Shown: piece after piece, positions 9,122-19,326 of the stretch
Position numbering within the stretch: position 1 is the first letter of the stretch
Layout: each line of letters begins with the position of its first letter
Assembly (NCBI RefSeq): GCF_000770305.1
Contig: NZ_JNVB01000013.1
Span: 1 to 64,000 of the forward strand
Direction: 5' to 3'
Length of the DNA: 64,000 bases
From: Erwinia oleae
Lineage (GTDB): Bacteria > Pseudomonadota > Gammaproteobacteria > Enterobacterales > Enterobacteriaceae
Notes under the pieces: model-generated
What the model was told of the DNA's origin: nothing
The model's database searches: none
Seen by the model: only the letters and a program-made list of their open reading frames with translations
Position numbers and translations under genes: made by a program

Positions 9122-10513
9122 ATGTCATTCGATTCTCTCGGCCTGAATGCCGATATTTTGCGCGCGGTAACCGAACAGGGCTACAGCGAGCCTACGCCTG
9201 TCCAACGTCAGGCGATCCCCGTGGTACTGGCAGGTCGCGACCTGATGGCCAGCGCCCAGACCGGCACCGGTAAAACCGCCGGTTTTACGCTGCCTCTTCT
9301 GCAAAAATTAAGCAGCAGCGACACGAATCCAAAAGGACGTCGTCCGGTGCGCGCCCTGATTTTAACGCCGACCCGTGAGCTTGCGGCGCAGGTTGCGGAA
9401 AACGTGCGTGATTACAGTAAATACCTGAATATCCGCTCACTGGTGGTCTTCGGCGGCGTCAGCATTAATCCACAGATGATGAAGCTGCGCAGCGGCGTCG
9501 ACGTGCTGATCGCCACGCCGGGTCGCCTGCTTGATCTGGAACATCAGAACGCGGTAGACCTTTCTCAGGTAGAAATTCTGGTACTGGATGAAGCCGACCG
9601 CATGCTGGACATGGGCTTTATTCATGACATCCGCCGCGTGCTGGCTAAGCTGCCGGCCAAACGTCAGAATCTGCTCTTTTCCGCCACGTTTTCTGATGAA
9701 ATCAGAGGGCTTGCCAGCAAGCTGCTGCACAATCCTGAAGAGGTTTCCGTGGCGCGTCGCAATACCGCGTCAGAGCAGATTGCCCAGCACGTGCACTTTG
9801 TTGATAAGAAACGTAAGCGGGAACTGCTGTCGTTTTTGATTGGCCGCGACAACTGGCAGCAGGTGCTGGTTTTCACCCGCACCAAGCACGGCGCCAACCA
9901 TCTGACCGAGCAGCTGAGTAAAGACGGCATCACCGCCGCTGCTATTCACGGCAACAAAAGTCAGGGCGCGCGCACCCGCGCGTTGAGCGACTTCAAAGAA
10001 GGCAAGATCCGCGTGCTGGTGGCGACGGATATCGCCGCGCGCGGTATTGATATTTCCGAGCTACCGCACGTAGTGAACTATGAGCTGCCTAACGTGCCGG
10101 AAGATTACGTTCACCGCATTGGCCGTACCGGACGCGCGGCCGCAACCGGCGAAGCGCTGTCGCTGGTTTGTGTCGATGAGCACAAGCTGCTGCGCGATAT
10201 CGAACGCCTGCTGAAGCGTGAGATCCCACGCATTGCTGTGGATGGCTACGAGCCGGACCCGACCATTAAGGCCGAACCGATCATCAACGGTCGTCAGCAG
10301 CGTGGCGGCGGCGGACGCGGCGCGCCTCAGGGCAACCGCGGCGGCGGTCAGGGCAACAGCCGCGGCGGCGAGCGTAGCAACGCCAGCGGCGAACGCAGCC
10401 AGAGCACCGGCCAGCGTCGTCCGTCGGCAGGCGCAGGACGTGGCGCAAAACCAGAAGGCGCCGGTGGCGCAGCGCGTAATAAAACCCGCCAGCGCCGTTC
10501 TAATCCGGCGTAA
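9122..10513 (+). CDS. rhlE: RhlE, ATP-dependent DEAD-box RNA helicase
   Basis: The product is a 463-residue DEAD-box helicase. Motifs in order are the Q motif (PTPVQRQ), Walker A AQTGTGKT at 45-52, PTRELA, DEAD in [11 protein letters not shown] in FSATF, ARGIDI, and HRIGRTGR. RhlE helps ribosome maturation and RNA remodelling in the cytoplasm. The tail (about residues 385-463) is low-complexity, rich in Gly, Arg, Gln and Asn, with RGG-like repeats typical of RhlE and likely RNA-binding. The start MSFDSLGL matches the family start; an in-frame upstream start adds 34 residues that correspond to the leader. In E. coli dinG is close by; here it is 39 kb away. Confidence 0.95.
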   Translation: MSFDSLGLNADILRAVTEQGYSEPTPVQRQAIPVVLAGRDLMASAQTGTGKTAGFTLPLLQKLSSSDTNPKGRRPVRALILTPTRELAAQVAENVRDYSKYLNIRSLVVFGGVSINPQMMKLRSGVDVLIATPGRLLDLEHQNAVDLSQVEILVLDEADRMLDMGFIHDIRRVLAKLPAKRQNLLFSATFSDEIRGLASKLLHNPEEVSVARRNTASEQIAQHVHFVDKKRKRELLSFLIGRDNWQQVLVFTRTKHGANHLTEQLSKDGITAAAIHGNKSQGARTRALSDFKEGKIRVLVATDIAARGIDISELPHVVNYELPNVPEDYVHRIGRTGRAAATGEALSLVCVDEHKLLRDIERLLKREIPRIAVDGYEPDPTIKAEPIINGRQQRGGGGRGAPQGNRGGGQGNSRGGERSNASGERSQSTGQRRPSAGAGRGAKPEGAGGAARNKTRQRRSNPA

Positions 10514-10528
10514 ACAGGTTATCATTCA

Positions 10529-10549
10529 GGGGCCATTCGGCCCCTTTTT
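10529..10549 (+). terminator. Intrinsic terminator after rhlE
   Basis: The stem GGGGCC / GGCCCC with loop ATTC is followed by five T residues, 15 bases after the rhlE stop. Confidence 0.88.
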
Positions 10550-10572
10550 CAACGCTTCGAACAGGTTGCATC

Positions 10573-11520
10573 ATGCGCGTTATACTGGCCCCGATGGAGG
10601 GCGTCCTTGATTCTCTCGTGCGAGAGCTGCTGACCAGCGTCAACGATTACGATCTCTGCATCACTGAATTCCTGCGCGTTGTCGACCAGCTTCTGCCGGT
10701 TAAATCCTTTTATCGCCTTTGCCCTGAACTTCGCCATGCCAGCCGCACGCCTTCCGGCACGCTGGTGCGCGTGCAGCTTCTCGGCCAGCATCCTGACTGG
10801 CTGGCGGAGAACGCCGCGCGCGCGGTGGAACTGGGTTCTTATGGCGTCGATCTGAACTGCGGCTGCCCGTCGAAAACGGTTAACGGCAGCGGCGGCGGCG
10901 CCACCCTTCTGAAAGATCCTGAACTGATTTATCGCGCCACCAAAGCGCTACGCGAGGCAGTGCCCGCTGCGCTGCCGGTGACGGTGAAGGTGCGTCTCGG
11001 CTGGAACTCAGGCGAGCGTCAGTTTGACATTGCCGATGCGGTGCAGCAGGGCGGCGCCAGTGAGCTGGCGGTGCACGGTCGCACCAAAGAGGAGGGTTAT
11101 CGTGCCGAGTGCATCAACTGGCAGGCGATTGGCGAGATCCGCCAGCGTCTGCGCATTCCGGTCATCGCCAACGGCGAAATTTGGGACTGGCAGAGCGCGC
11201 AGCGCTGCCTGGCGGTAACCGGTTGCGATGCGGTGATGATCGGTCGCGGCGCGCTGAACGTGCCTAACCTGAGTCGGGTGATTAAACAGAACGCGCCGCG
11301 CATGCCGTGGCCGGGAGTGGTAGCGCTGCTGCGTCGCTACACGCAGTTGGAGAAACAGGGCGATACCGGCCACTATCACGTGGCGCGCATCAAACAGTGG
11401 CTCGGCTATCTGCGCAAGGAGTATGAAGAAGCGTCCCAGCTTTTTGCGGAAGTGCGCGCGCTGAAGAAATCGCAGGAGATTGCTCAGGCCATTGAGCGCA
11501 TCAGCTACACGCTGGCTTAA
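10573..11520 (+). CDS. dusC: DusC, tRNA-dihydrouridine(16) synthase
   Basis: This 315-residue flavoenzyme reduces uridine 16 in the D-loop of tRNA with NADPH. It matches E. coli DusC (315 residues) closely, including [16 protein letters not shown], the catalytic-cysteine block [18 protein letters not shown] near residue 95-112, VHGRTKE, and [13 protein letters not shown]. DusC-type enzymes are told from DusA and DusB by this N-terminus. In E. coli dusC (yohI) is close to yohF-yohD-yohC; here it is the left edge of a block collinear with that region. Confidence 0.96.
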   Translation: MRVILAPMEGVLDSLVRELLTSVNDYDLCITEFLRVVDQLLPVKSFYRLCPELRHASRTPSGTLVRVQLLGQHPDWLAENAARAVELGSYGVDLNCGCPSKTVNGSGGGATLLKDPELIYRATKALREAVPAALPVTVKVRLGWNSGERQFDIADAVQQGGASELAVHGRTKEEGYRAECINWQAIGEIRQRLRIPVIANGEIWDWQSAQRCLAVTGCDAVMIGRGALNVPNLSRVIKQNAPRMPWPGVVALLRRYTQLEKQGDTGHYHVARIKQWLGYLRKEYEEASQLFAEVRALKKSQEIAQAIERISYTLA

Positions 11521-11531
11521 TCCGCTCGTCG

Positions 11532-13133
11532 TTAAAAATGCGTGAACAGCCAGTAAAGTGACGCAGAGAGTAGAATCGATATTGGCAGCGTCAATATCCA
11601 TGCCATCAGTAAATTACGTACCGTAGCCATTTGCAGACCTGACCGGTTTGCCGCCATGGTGCCCGCCACGCCGGAAGAGAGGACGTGCGTGGTGGAAACC
11701 GGCAGACCGAAACCGTCAGCGGCACCGATGGTCACCATTGCCACCAGCTCTGCGCTGGCGCCCTGAGCGTAAGTCAGGTGCGATTTACCGATTTTTTCGC
11801 CAACCGTGACCACTATCCGCCGCCATCCCGCCATCGTGCCTGCACCCAGCGCAACAGCGACCACCACTTTTACCCACCAGGGAATGAAGCGTGTCGCATT
11901 ATCCAGCTCGGCTTTGAGCGCGTCGAGATCCTGCTGCGTCTGTGCAGGCAGCTTCAACTGCTTCTCGTTTTTCAACTGCTGGATGGTTTCGGAAACCAGA
12001 TACATCGAGTTGCGGGTATTGGTTACTGCCTGCGCCGGGATTTTTTCCACCGTACCATACTGTCGGATCTGCTCGCCAATGGCGCCGCTGATCTGTGCCA
12101 GCGCGGGCAACACCGACGGCGTCAGCGTACTGGTACGCACATAGGTGGTCAGCGTGTTGTAAGAGGAGGCGGGCGGTGCGGCGTTGTTCGATTCTTCTGT
12201 CAGCGCCTGCTGTGTAACCGTTGCCAGCGCGGCAACGCGAGGGCTCTGCTCCTGCGGGATAGACCGGTTCAGCGCATAAGCCATGGGCATCGTGCCGACC
12301 AGAATCAGCATAATCAGCCCCATTCCTTTCTGGCCGTCGTTGGAGCCGTGGGCGAAAGAGACGCCGGTGCAGGTGAGGATCAGCAGGCCGCGGATCCACA
12401 CCGGAGGCTGGTTTTTACCGTCCGGCGCGCGATAAAGCGTACGGTTCTTCACAACGCGTCGCATCACCAGCAGCAGCCCCGCTGCGCAGACAAAGCCGAT
12501 GACAGGGGAAAGCAGCAGCGCGTAACCGACTTTCAGCGCCTGATCCCAGTCGACGCCGCTGGTGCCGGTACGGCCATGAATGAGCGCATTTGCCACCCCA
12601 ACGCCAATAATAGATCCAATTAGCGTATGAGAAGAAGATGCGGGCAGGCCAAACCACCAGGTACCAAGATTCCAGATAATCGCTGAGAACAGCAGCGCAT
12701 AAATCATGGCAAAACCGCCGCCGGTGCCAGCCTGGAGAATCAGCTCAACGGGCAGCAGGGAGATAATGCCAAACGCCACCACACCCGATGAAAGAAGCAC
12801 ACCTAAGAAATTAAAAAAGCCGGACCAGATAACCGCCACCGTTGGCGTCAGGGAGTGGGTGTAGATAACGGTGGCAACGGCATTGGCCGTGTCGTGAAAA
12901 CCGTTTACGAATTCAAACCCCAGAGCAATCAGTAGCGCCATCGCCAGTAACAGGAACGGTACATAGCGCGTGAGGTCACCGCCCGCGTTGCTGACATCCC
13001 GGAACAGGTTAATACCGGCAAAGGCAATGCCCAGAACGATGAGAAGAATGAACAGCGTCACGGAGAGGCGGCTGTTCTTTTTATAGAGCGGAAGATGGCT
13101 GGGGCTCTGTTGAATCGCGCTGTCAGGGCTCAT
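11532..13133 (-). CDS. Pit-family inorganic phosphate transporter
   Basis: The 533-residue membrane protein carries the two PiT signature repeats: GFEFVNGFHDTANAVATVIYT near the N-terminus and the related FAHGSNDGQKGMGL in the middle. The C-terminal TTHVLSSGVAGTMAANRSG segment is also PiT-like. PiT proteins import phosphate (with divalent metal) driven by protons or sodium. Between the membrane halves lies a soluble helical stretch of about 120 residues with predicted coiled coil (SETIQQLKNEKQLKL...). It is somewhat longer than E. coli PitA (499) and diverges from it, so no symbol is given. It ends convergently with dusC with an 11-base gap. The ribosome site is AGAGG. Confidence 0.88.
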   Translation of the reverse strand: MSPDSAIQQSPSHLPLYKKNSRLSVTLFILLIVLGIAFAGINLFRDVSNAGGDLTRYVPFLLLAMALLIALGFEFVNGFHDTANAVATVIYTHSLTPTVAVIWSGFFNFLGVLLSSGVVAFGIISLLPVELILQAGTGGGFAMIYALLFSAIIWNLGTWWFGLPASSSHTLIGSIIGVGVANALIHGRTGTSGVDWDQALKVGYALLLSPVIGFVCAAGLLLVMRRVVKNRTLYRAPDGKNQPPVWIRGLLILTCTGVSFAHGSNDGQKGMGLIMLILVGTMPMAYALNRSIPQEQSPRVAALATVTQQALTEESNNAAPPASSYNTLTTYVRTSTLTPSVLPALAQISGAIGEQIRQYGTVEKIPAQAVTNTRNSMYLVSETIQQLKNEKQLKLPAQTQQDLDALKAELDNATRFIPWWVKVVVAVALGAGTMAGWRRIVVTVGEKIGKSHLTYAQGASAELVAMVTIGAADGFGLPVSTTHVLSSGVAGTMAANRSGLQMATVRNLLMAWILTLPISILLSASLYWLFTHF

Positions 13134-13288
13134 AAAACCTCTTTATCTCGTCGGGTGCGATTTTCGCAGTGTCAGGACGGTGATACTCAGGTTTAATGAC
13201 AGAAAGATGACGCCTCAAATCCTTCACAGCTCGGCTCACGTTAAAAAGAGTTAAATAATTTCACTCCGACATTATCCTTTTGTACAGG

Positions 13289-13315
13289 TAGTGATTCTTG
13301 TTCCTTTGCCGATAA
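13289..13315 (+). promoter_or_regulatory. Sigma-28 (FliA)-type promoter of the Tar-type chemoreceptor
   Basis: The -10 GCCGATAA at 13308-13315 is an exact consensus match. With an 11-base spacer, the -35 position holds TAGTGATT, matching 5 of 8 bases of TAAAGTTT. It lies about 48 bases upstream of the start codon. Confidence 0.75.
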
Positions 13316-13363
13316 ACAGTACAAATAAAAGAAACAATAACGTTGTCGGGCTGGAGAAAAATG

Positions 13364-15025
13364 ATGAAAATACTGAAAAATTATACGATCCGCGCTGTCA
13401 TGCTGTGGATATTGAGCCTGTTCTGTTTACTTCTGTGCGGCGTGGTTTTTTACAGCGTGAATTCACTGAATAAAATGAGCAGCGCTAATGAAAAGGGCAA
13501 TATGCTGGTTAGCGAGATGACCACGCTCAGCCAGGGGAACGAACAATATTTTCGTTTTGTTTTGCGTCTCTATCGCGTGGTCAATCAGCGCGAGCAGGGC
13601 ACGCAGCCGCCGCAGGCGGAAGTTGACCTGGTCAAAAAGGCGCTGGATGGGCTTCAGACGCGGCTTAATGAATTTAAAGCGTATCCCGCAACAACCTTGG
13701 ATCCTGACCTCAAACAGGCCGTAACGGCGAGTTGGGAAACGCTGATCCAGCAGGGCATTCAGCCACAGTTTCGGCTGGCCCAGGCAGCGGATTTGACCGC
13801 CTATCATCATCAGGCGAACCTGGTGACGCCGCCTTTGAGTCGTGACTTCGGAGCAAAAATTGAACACTTTAATCAGGCTGCCAATGCCGCGCTTCAGGCT
13901 GCACGGAGTGACGTTGTGCAGCGCAGCGCATGGACAAAGCGTGCTCTGATTGCTGCGGTGATTGTCGGCGCATTAATTCTGCTTTTCACCGATCGCTATC
14001 TGGTCGTTATGGTGGTGCGTCCGCTGGATAAAATCCGTCTTTATTTTAATCAGATTGCTGCGGGCGATTTATCACAGCCCTTCGAAGACATTGGCAAAAA
14101 CTGCGTTGGCAGGCTGATACCGCTGCTGTGCGCAATGCAGGATAGCCTGCGTGGTGCGGTCAGCTCGATTCGTCACGCCAGTGAAAAGATCCATCACGAT
14201 GCGGGGCAGATCTCCGGGCGCAATAACGACCTTTCCGCCCGTACGGAACAGCAGGCGGCAGCGCTTGAACAGACGGCGGCGAGTATGGAGCAGTTATCCT
14301 CTACCGTGAAGTTAAACGCTGAGAATGCACAGCAGGCCAGCCAGCTGGCCGAGGCAGCCTCGGTGACGGCCAGTAAAGGCGGGCAGCTTGTTCAGCACGT
14401 GGTGGTCACCATGAAAGGTATCGCAGAGAGTTCTCACAAAATTGCGGATATCACCAGCGTCATTAACAGCATTGCTTTTCAGACCAATATTCTGGCGCTG
14501 AACGCCTCGGTGGAAGCGGCCAGAGCGGGTGAGCAGGGGCGGGGTTTCGCGGTGGTTGCCAGCGAGGTACGCAATCTTGCACAGCGTAGCGCGAATGCCG
14601 CAAGAGAGATTGAAGCGTTGATTGCCGAATCGGTCAGTCGGGTGGATAGCGGCACGCAGCAGGTCAACAGCGCGGGCAGCACCATGAGCGAAATGCTGGC
14701 GTCGGTAGAGGCCGTGACCGATTTGATGAAGCAGATTGCGGGCGCCACCGAGGAGCAGAGTAAAGGGATTAATCAGGTCGGGCTGGCGATGACTGAAATG
14801 GACAGCGTGACGCAGCGTAATGCGTCGCTGGTCTCTGACATGGCGGCGGCGGCCGGCGCGCTGGAGCATCAGACCAATGAGTTGACGCATTCCGTGGCGC
14901 ATTTTCGGCTTGAAGAGCAGGCTTCTGGCCCGTCGGTGAGAGTTACTACACCGCGTTCGCCGGTGGTAAAACCGGATGCCCGCGCACGCAAAGGAGCAGC
15001 GTCAGAAGAGTGGGTTGCGTTTTAA
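13364..15025 (+). CDS. Methyl-accepting chemotaxis protein, Tar/Tsr-like, with CheR/CheB tether
   Basis: This 553-residue chemoreceptor has TM1 at about residues 10-30, a periplasmic four-helix bundle of about 150 residues (TarH-like, with the Tar-typical [15 protein letters not shown]), TM2 at about 195-212, HAMP, and the signalling hairpin [20 protein letters not shown]. It ends EEWVAF, so the last five residues EWVAF fit the xWxxF pentapeptide that docks CheR and CheB (NWETF in Tar). It is the only receptor of the three in this window with such a tether. The start ATG 13364 has GGAG seven bases upstream; the adjacent ATG 13361 is an alternative. A Thr/Pro/Arg-rich linker precedes the tether. 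Confidence 0.94.
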   Translation: MKILKNYTIRAVMLWILSLFCLLLCGVVFYSVNSLNKMSSANEKGNMLVSEMTTLSQGNEQYFRFVLRLYRVVNQREQGTQPPQAEVDLVKKALDGLQTRLNEFKAYPATTLDPDLKQAVTASWETLIQQGIQPQFRLAQAADLTAYHHQANLVTPPLSRDFGAKIEHFNQAANAALQAARSDVVQRSAWTKRALIAAVIVGALILLFTDRYLVVMVVRPLDKIRLYFNQIAAGDLSQPFEDIGKNCVGRLIPLLCAMQDSLRGAVSSIRHASEKIHHDAGQISGRNNDLSARTEQQAAALEQTAASMEQLSSTVKLNAENAQQASQLAEAASVTASKGGQLVQHVVVTMKGIAESSHKIADITSVINSIAFQTNILALNASVEAARAGEQGRGFAVVASEVRNLAQRSANAAREIEALIAESVSRVDSGTQQVNSAGSTMSEMLASVEAVTDLMKQIAGATEEQSKGINQVGLAMTEMDSVTQRNASLVSDMAAAAGALEHQTNELTHSVAHFRLEEQASGPSVRVTTPRSPVVKPDARARKGAASEEWVAF

Positions 15026-15080
15026 ACACGTACAGGCAACGCCATTCACAAAATCTCTGTTTACTGTCACTTCCATAAAA

Positions 15081-15110
15081 AAAAGCCATTCGCCTGCGCG
15101 AATGGCTTTT
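15081..15110. terminator. Bidirectional terminator between the chemoreceptor and ldtA
   Basis: The 9-bp stem GCCATTCGC / GCGAATGGC with loop CTGC is flanked by A8 on the left and T4 on the right. It can serve both convergent genes. Confidence 0.9.
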
Positions 15111-15144
15111 CTGCCGATATCCTTCAGCTTTTCAAGCAAACAGC

Positions 15145-16380
15145 TTAGTTTGCCGCCGTTTTTATGCGTGCGGCTGAGGTCGTGTTCTCATAAACCGGGC
15201 CCGGCTGGGAAGGCACGACGAAGGTGCTGTCACCGTTCTCTTCTGACGGCGCCTGAACCGGTGCCGGCGCGGCTTCCGCTGGCGCATCGCCGGTGGTATC
15301 GCCCTCAACAGGCGCAGAATTATCAACCGGCGCCGGTTCGGTGCTCTGGCTGGCGTCATGCGCGCCCTGCGGCGTGGCTGGCGTCATCGGCTGCTCGTTC
15401 GGCATGTTGCCATCGGTGGCCGGTGCAGCGATCGGGGCGGCTGGCGTATTGTTTGCCTCACCGTTCACTTTGATCGGCATACCAGAGCGGGTTTTCATTG
15501 CCGCATCAACCGCAGCAGGGTCGACGCTGGCATCGCCAATCACTTTGTTTACGACGGAAGTGATGGTCAGCGGCACCGGCTCGCGTGAGTTGAACTGCTC
15601 TTCGGTCTGCGACAGCGGATTATGCACTTCCATCAGGCGCGAACCGTCCGGCTCAACGCTGGCTTTCACCGGCTGATCGATAAACTGTACGCGCGTGCCC
15701 ACCGGCACGTTATCGAACAGCCATTTAATATCTTCCGTACGCAGACGCACGCAGCCGTGGCTTACGCGCAGGCCAATACCGAAGTTGGCGTTGGTGCCGT
15801 GAATAGCATACAGGCGGCCAATATAGAGCGCGTAAAGACCCATTGGGTTATCGGGGCCGGCAGGAAAGACCTCGGGCAAATTCTCGCCGCGCGCAGTGTA
15901 CTCTTCGTGCATCTTCCTGGTGGGCGTCCAGGTCGGGCCGTCTTTCTTGCGCTCAACGCTGGTCGTCCAGTTAATCGGCGTATCTTTACCCAGCTCACCG
16001 ATGCCAATCGGCAGCACCACAACGGTTTTTGTGCCTTTAGGATAATAATAAAGGCGCATCTCCGCGCTGTTAATCACAATGCCTTCACGCGGCGCGTCAG
16101 GCAGCAGCAGCTGCTGAGGAATAATCAGCTTACTGCCGGGCTTAGGCAGGTAGACGTCCACGCCCGGATTAGCTTCCAGCACGTTGCTCAGGCCCATTTG
16201 ATACTGAGCGGCAAAGGCTTCCAGCGGGAGCGTACTGTTGGCGGGTACGGTGATTTCAAGATTCTCACCCACCAGGCGGCTGTTAGCGGCCGGAAGGGAA
16301 TAAACCACGGCAGAAGCGGAGTGGCTGTATGCTGTGATGGCCAGAACTAAGGTTGCTAACGCGCGAATGCTTATTTTCAT
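15145..16380 (-). CDS. ldtA: L,D-transpeptidase of the ErfK (LdtA) type with long C-terminal tail
   Basis: The 411-residue product has a signal peptide (about residues 1-25), a LysM-like segment ([21 protein letters not shown]) and a YkuD catalytic domain with HGTN and the active-site Cys in SHGCVRL. It resembles E. coli ErfK/LdtA most closely ([37 protein letters not shown]). These periplasmic enzymes attach Braun lipoprotein to peptidoglycan. E. coli LdtA is 310 residues; this one has about 100 extra residues at the C-terminus, rich in Ala, Pro, Glu and Thr, probably disordered. The ATG at 16380 gives a proper signal peptide; the in-frame start 31 codons upstream does not. Confidence 0.9.
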   Translation of the reverse strand: MKISIRALATLVLAITAYSHSASAVVYSLPAANSRLVGENLEITVPANSTLPLEAFAAQYQMGLSNVLEANPGVDVYLPKPGSKLIIPQQLLLPDAPREGIVINSAEMRLYYYPKGTKTVVVLPIGIGELGKDTPINWTTSVERKKDGPTWTPTRKMHEEYTARGENLPEVFPAGPDNPMGLYALYIGRLYAIHGTNANFGIGLRVSHGCVRLRTEDIKWLFDNVPVGTRVQFIDQPVKASVEPDGSRLMEVHNPLSQTEEQFNSREPVPLTITSVVNKVIGDASVDPAAVDAAMKTRSGMPIKVNGEANNTPAAPIAAPATDGNMPNEQPMTPATPQGAHDASQSTEPAPVDNSAPVEGDTTGDAPAEAAPAPVQAPSEENGDSTFVVPSQPGPVYENTTSAARIKTAAN

Positions 16381-16447
16381 ATTGTTAAGGTAAAGCGCCA
16401 GATTAGGGGTGGATAAACAACTCAGAGCCTGAGCAAACCGGCTCAAA

Positions 16448-16469
16448 AGCCGCTCCGTTGTGAGCGGCT
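16448..16469 (-). terminator. Terminator-like hairpin between the GH15 gene and ldtA
   Basis: An 8-bp stem, AGCCGCTC / GAGCGGCT, with a 6-base loop is followed on the minus strand by TTTTG. It lies about 110 bases after the GH15 stop and 68 bases before the ldtA start, so it could end the GH15 transcript. The short T run lowers confidence. Confidence 0.5.
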
Positions 16470-16580
16470 GCACATTATATGGTCATTTGCGAGCCGGAAT
16501 AAACCAGCATTTATAACAATCGAACTAATTTTACGTAAAGTTGTCGTCAAAAATTAACGCTGGCTTAAAAAAGAACACAT

Positions 16581-18395
16581 TCAGGGCTGCCAGAGCGGAT
16601 CATCGCCGCTGAGTTTGCGGTTGAGAAAAAATGCCGCGCTGATTAAGGCCAGATGGCTTAACGCCTGCGGTGTATTCCCCAACGCGCGGCCCTGTTTATC
16701 AAACTCTTCCGCGTACAGCCCCAGCGGATTGGCATAGCTTAACAGCTTTTCAAACTCAAAATGCGCTTCGCTTACCCGTCCCGCGCGGGCCAGACATTCC
16801 ACGTACCAGAAGGAACAGGCCACAAAGGCGCCTTCTTCGCCTTCAAGCCCGTCGGAAGGCGTCTCAGCAATGTTATAGCGCTTCACCAGACCATCCGTCA
16901 CCAGCTTCTCTTTGATGGTATCCAGCGTTGCCAGCCAGTCGGGGTCCGTCGCACCGACGAAACGCACCAGCGGCATCAGCAGCATCGAGGCATCGACAAA
17001 ATCGCCGTGGCGGGTGGCGACAAAATGGCCGCGATCGGCATTCCAGAAGTTTTGCCAGATATCGTCACGAATAGCATCTCTGGCCTTGCCCCAGCGCTCC
17101 CAGTTGACCGACAGCGAGCGCTTATCACCGAGGCGCAGCGCACGATCCAGGGCTACCCAGCACATCAGCCGCGAATGAAGAAAGTGTTGCGGTTCGCCGC
17201 GCATCTCCCAGATGCCGGCATCAGGCTGATTCCAGTTATCGCAAACGTAGTCAATCATTTTACTGACGTGAAGCCAGCCGCGATGCGAAATCGCTTCACC
17301 ATATTTATTGGCTAAATAAACGGCATCCATCAGTTCGCCATAAATATCCAGCTGGGTCTGATTCCAGGCGTCGTTACCAATCCTGACCGGCGTCGAGTCA
17401 GCATAGCCGGACAGGTTCAACAGCTCGGTTTCATGCAGCTCGGTGCCGCTGTCCAGACGGTACATCACCTGAAGCTTTTCAACATCGTGATGGCTGTTCT
17501 CCACGCAGCGACCCACCCAATGGGTGAAATGCTTTGCCTCTTCGATGTAGCCCAAACGCATCAGCGCATAAACGCTGAAGGAAGCATCGCGCAGCCAGGT
17601 GGCGCGATAATCCCAGTTACGCTCGCCGCCCGGCTCTTCCGGCAGGCCGAACGTTGCCGCTGCCGCGATAGAGCCATGTTTCCACGAGGTCAGCAGCTTC
17701 AGCGTCAGCGCCGAACGGTTAACCATCTCCTGCCAGCGGCCTTTGTAATTGCTTTTGGCGCTCCAGTTGCGCCAGTAATTGAGCGTCTCTTGAAAGCAGC
17801 GTTCGGTCACCTCTTCATCAAGATGCTTATCGTCGGCGCATCCAAATATAAACTCACGGTGCTCGCCGTTTTTGAGCGTGAAGCGCGCTTCCGCAGCGTT
17901 GCCGTTAAGGGTGAACGCCACATTGCCGCACAGTCGCAGCGTCGGTTGATCTTCGGCGCTGAACAGCACGCTGCCCTCTTTTTGGCTGGCCTGCGTGTTG
18001 GCGCGCGCATAGTCATGTACCGGTGCGCAGCGCAGGGTGAAACTCGCTTCGCCATGCACCATTTTTATGCGGCGAATAATACGCGGCCGATCGTCCTCCT
18101 GGTGGCAAATCGGCATGTAGTCGGTGATTTCCGCCACGCCGTCATCGCCAAGCCAGCGGGTTTGCAGCAGCGTGGTATCGGGCAGGTAAAGCTGTTGTCG
18201 ACGCGCGTCCGGCCAGTCTGGCGCGATGCTGAAAATACCGGCTTCATCGCCGTCAAGCAGCGCGGTAAACACGGAAGGACTGTCGAGATCGGGCCAGCAA
18301 AAATAATCAATGGTGCCGTCGTTGGCGATAAGTGCGCAGGTTTGCAAATCGCCTATTACGCCGTGGTCTTCAATCTTACGTTTTATTTCACTCAT
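16581..18395 (-). CDS. Glycoside hydrolase family 15 protein (glucoamylase/trehalase-like)
   Basis: This 604-residue protein fits the bacterial GH15 architecture. It has an N-terminal beta-sandwich (IEDHGVIGDLQTCALIANDG, IDYFCWPDLDSPSVF) and an (alpha/alpha)6 barrel with NWDYRATWLRDASF and a C-terminal catalytic block EEGAFVACSFWYVECLARAGR. Family members hydrolyse alpha-glucosides such as trehalose or maltooligosaccharides; the substrate here is not readable. There is no signal peptide, so it acts in the cytoplasm. The GGGGAAAAGC ribosome site supports the ATG at 18395. It is divergent from yohF across 122 bases containing a palindrome, and is absent at the corresponding E. coli position. 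Confidence 0.9.
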   Translation of the reverse strand: MSEIKRKIEDHGVIGDLQTCALIANDGTIDYFCWPDLDSPSVFTALLDGDEAGIFSIAPDWPDARRQQLYLPDTTLLQTRWLGDDGVAEITDYMPICHQEDDRPRIIRRIKMVHGEASFTLRCAPVHDYARANTQASQKEGSVLFSAEDQPTLRLCGNVAFTLNGNAAEARFTLKNGEHREFIFGCADDKHLDEEVTERCFQETLNYWRNWSAKSNYKGRWQEMVNRSALTLKLLTSWKHGSIAAAATFGLPEEPGGERNWDYRATWLRDASFSVYALMRLGYIEEAKHFTHWVGRCVENSHHDVEKLQVMYRLDSGTELHETELLNLSGYADSTPVRIGNDAWNQTQLDIYGELMDAVYLANKYGEAISHRGWLHVSKMIDYVCDNWNQPDAGIWEMRGEPQHFLHSRLMCWVALDRALRLGDKRSLSVNWERWGKARDAIRDDIWQNFWNADRGHFVATRHGDFVDASMLLMPLVRFVGATDPDWLATLDTIKEKLVTDGLVKRYNIAETPSDGLEGEEGAFVACSFWYVECLARAGRVSEAHFEFEKLLSYANPLGLYAEEFDKQGRALGNTPQALSHLALISAAFFLNRKLSGDDPLWQP

Positions 18396-18427
18396 GCTTT
18401 TCCCCGGTTACGGCAATAGTTAAGGCG

Positions 18428-18453
18428 GCAGCAGTAACTATAGTCACTGCCGC
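18428..18453. promoter_or_regulatory. Operator-like palindrome between GH15 gene and yohF
   Basis: A 26-bp palindrome with no spacer is centred on ACTATAGT, with 11 of 13 mirrored pairs matching (mismatches at 18430/18451 and 18436/18445). It lies 33 bases from the GH15 start and 65 bases from the yohF start, upstream of a TATACT -10-like element at 18481-18486. It looks like a dimeric repressor site; the regulator is unknown. Confidence 0.5.
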
Positions 18454-18517
18454 TGGGGCTGGCGTAATGACGCGATCATCTATACTCACTGGCTTACCAC
18501 TGAATAAGGAGACACCC

Positions 18518-19300
18518 ATGAGCACGACAGCTAACAGAGTGGCCATCGTGACCGCTTCAGATTCGGGCATTGGCCAGGCCTGCGCCATCATGCTGGCAGA
18601 GCAGGGGTTTGACGTTGGCATCACCTGGCGCTCTGACGAAAAGGGCGCACAGCAAACGGCGGAAGCGGTGCGCAAGCACGGTAAAAAGGCGGAGGTTGCC
18701 AGGCTTGACCTTGCCGATCCGCAGAAGGGCGGCGAAATGCTGGAGGCGCTGATTGCCCGCTTTGGCCGCATCGATGCGCTGGTGAATAACGCCGGCACGA
18801 ATGTTAAGGCCGATTTTCTGGAAACCACCTTTGAGGACTGGCGCAAAGTGTTTTCCGTCGACGTGGATGGCGCATTTATTTGCGGGCAGATCGCCGCGCG
18901 CCACATGGTTAAGCAGGACGAAGGCGGCAGAATTATCAACATCACCTCCGTTCATGAACACACGCCGCTGCCGGGCTCGGTTGCCTATACCGCTGCCAAA
19001 CATGCCATGGGCGGTCTGACAAAATCGATGGCGCTGAGCCTGCTGCCGCACAAGATCCTCGTTAATGCCGTGGCGCCTGGCGCGATTGCCACGCCCATGA
19101 ATGAGATGAGCAATGACGATGCTCACAACATCAGCATGCCGGAGATCCCGGCGGGACGGCCTGGCGATACGCGTGAAATCGCCAGCATGGTGGCCTGGCT
19201 GTGCTCACAGTGGTCGAGCTATACCACCGGCCAGTCGTTTGTGATCGACGGCGGTTTCACGCTGGCGAACCCGCAGTTTTTTATGCAAAAAGCGAAGTGA
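18518..19300 (+). CDS. yohF: YohF-like short-chain dehydrogenase/reductase
   Basis: This 260-residue classical SDR has the cofactor loop TASDSGIG (residues 11-18), NNAG, the catalytic Ser in NITSVHEH, and YTAAK (Tyr-x-x-x-Lys). It matches E. coli YohF (253 residues) in unusual features: the ASDSGIG loop, FDVGITWRSDE, TSVHEHTPLP and the C-terminus GGFTLANPQF. YohF is described as an acetoin/diacetyl reductase; the substrate here is inferred only. The ATG follows AAGGAGACACCC; in-frame sequence upstream is the promoter region. It is convergent with yohD, as expected from the E. coli gene order. Confidence 0.9.
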   Translation: MSTTANRVAIVTASDSGIGQACAIMLAEQGFDVGITWRSDEKGAQQTAEAVRKHGKKAEVARLDLADPQKGGEMLEALIARFGRIDALVNNAGTNVKADFLETTFEDWRKVFSVDVDGAFICGQIAARHMVKQDEGGRIINITSVHEHTPLPGSVAYTAAKHAMGGLTKSMALSLLPHKILVNAVAPGAIATPMNEMSNDDAHNISMPEIPAGRPGDTREIASMVAWLCSQWSSYTTGQSFVIDGGFTLANPQFFMQKAK

Positions 19301-19307
19301 CGCCGGG

Positions 19308-19326
19308 GGGAGCGTTACTCGCTCCC
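19308..19326. terminator. Terminator-like hairpin at the yohF/yohD junction
   Basis: The stem GGGAGCG / CGCTCCC with loop TTACT is followed on the plus strand by TTCCTCTTTCT. It overlaps the last codons of yohD and begins eight bases after the yohF stop. Confidence 0.65.

Noticed and set aside
17433-18419. 328-residue open frame antisense to the GH15 gene
   Set aside because: Same reasoning: its composition is that of a shadow frame, and the GH15 motifs on the other strand are clear.
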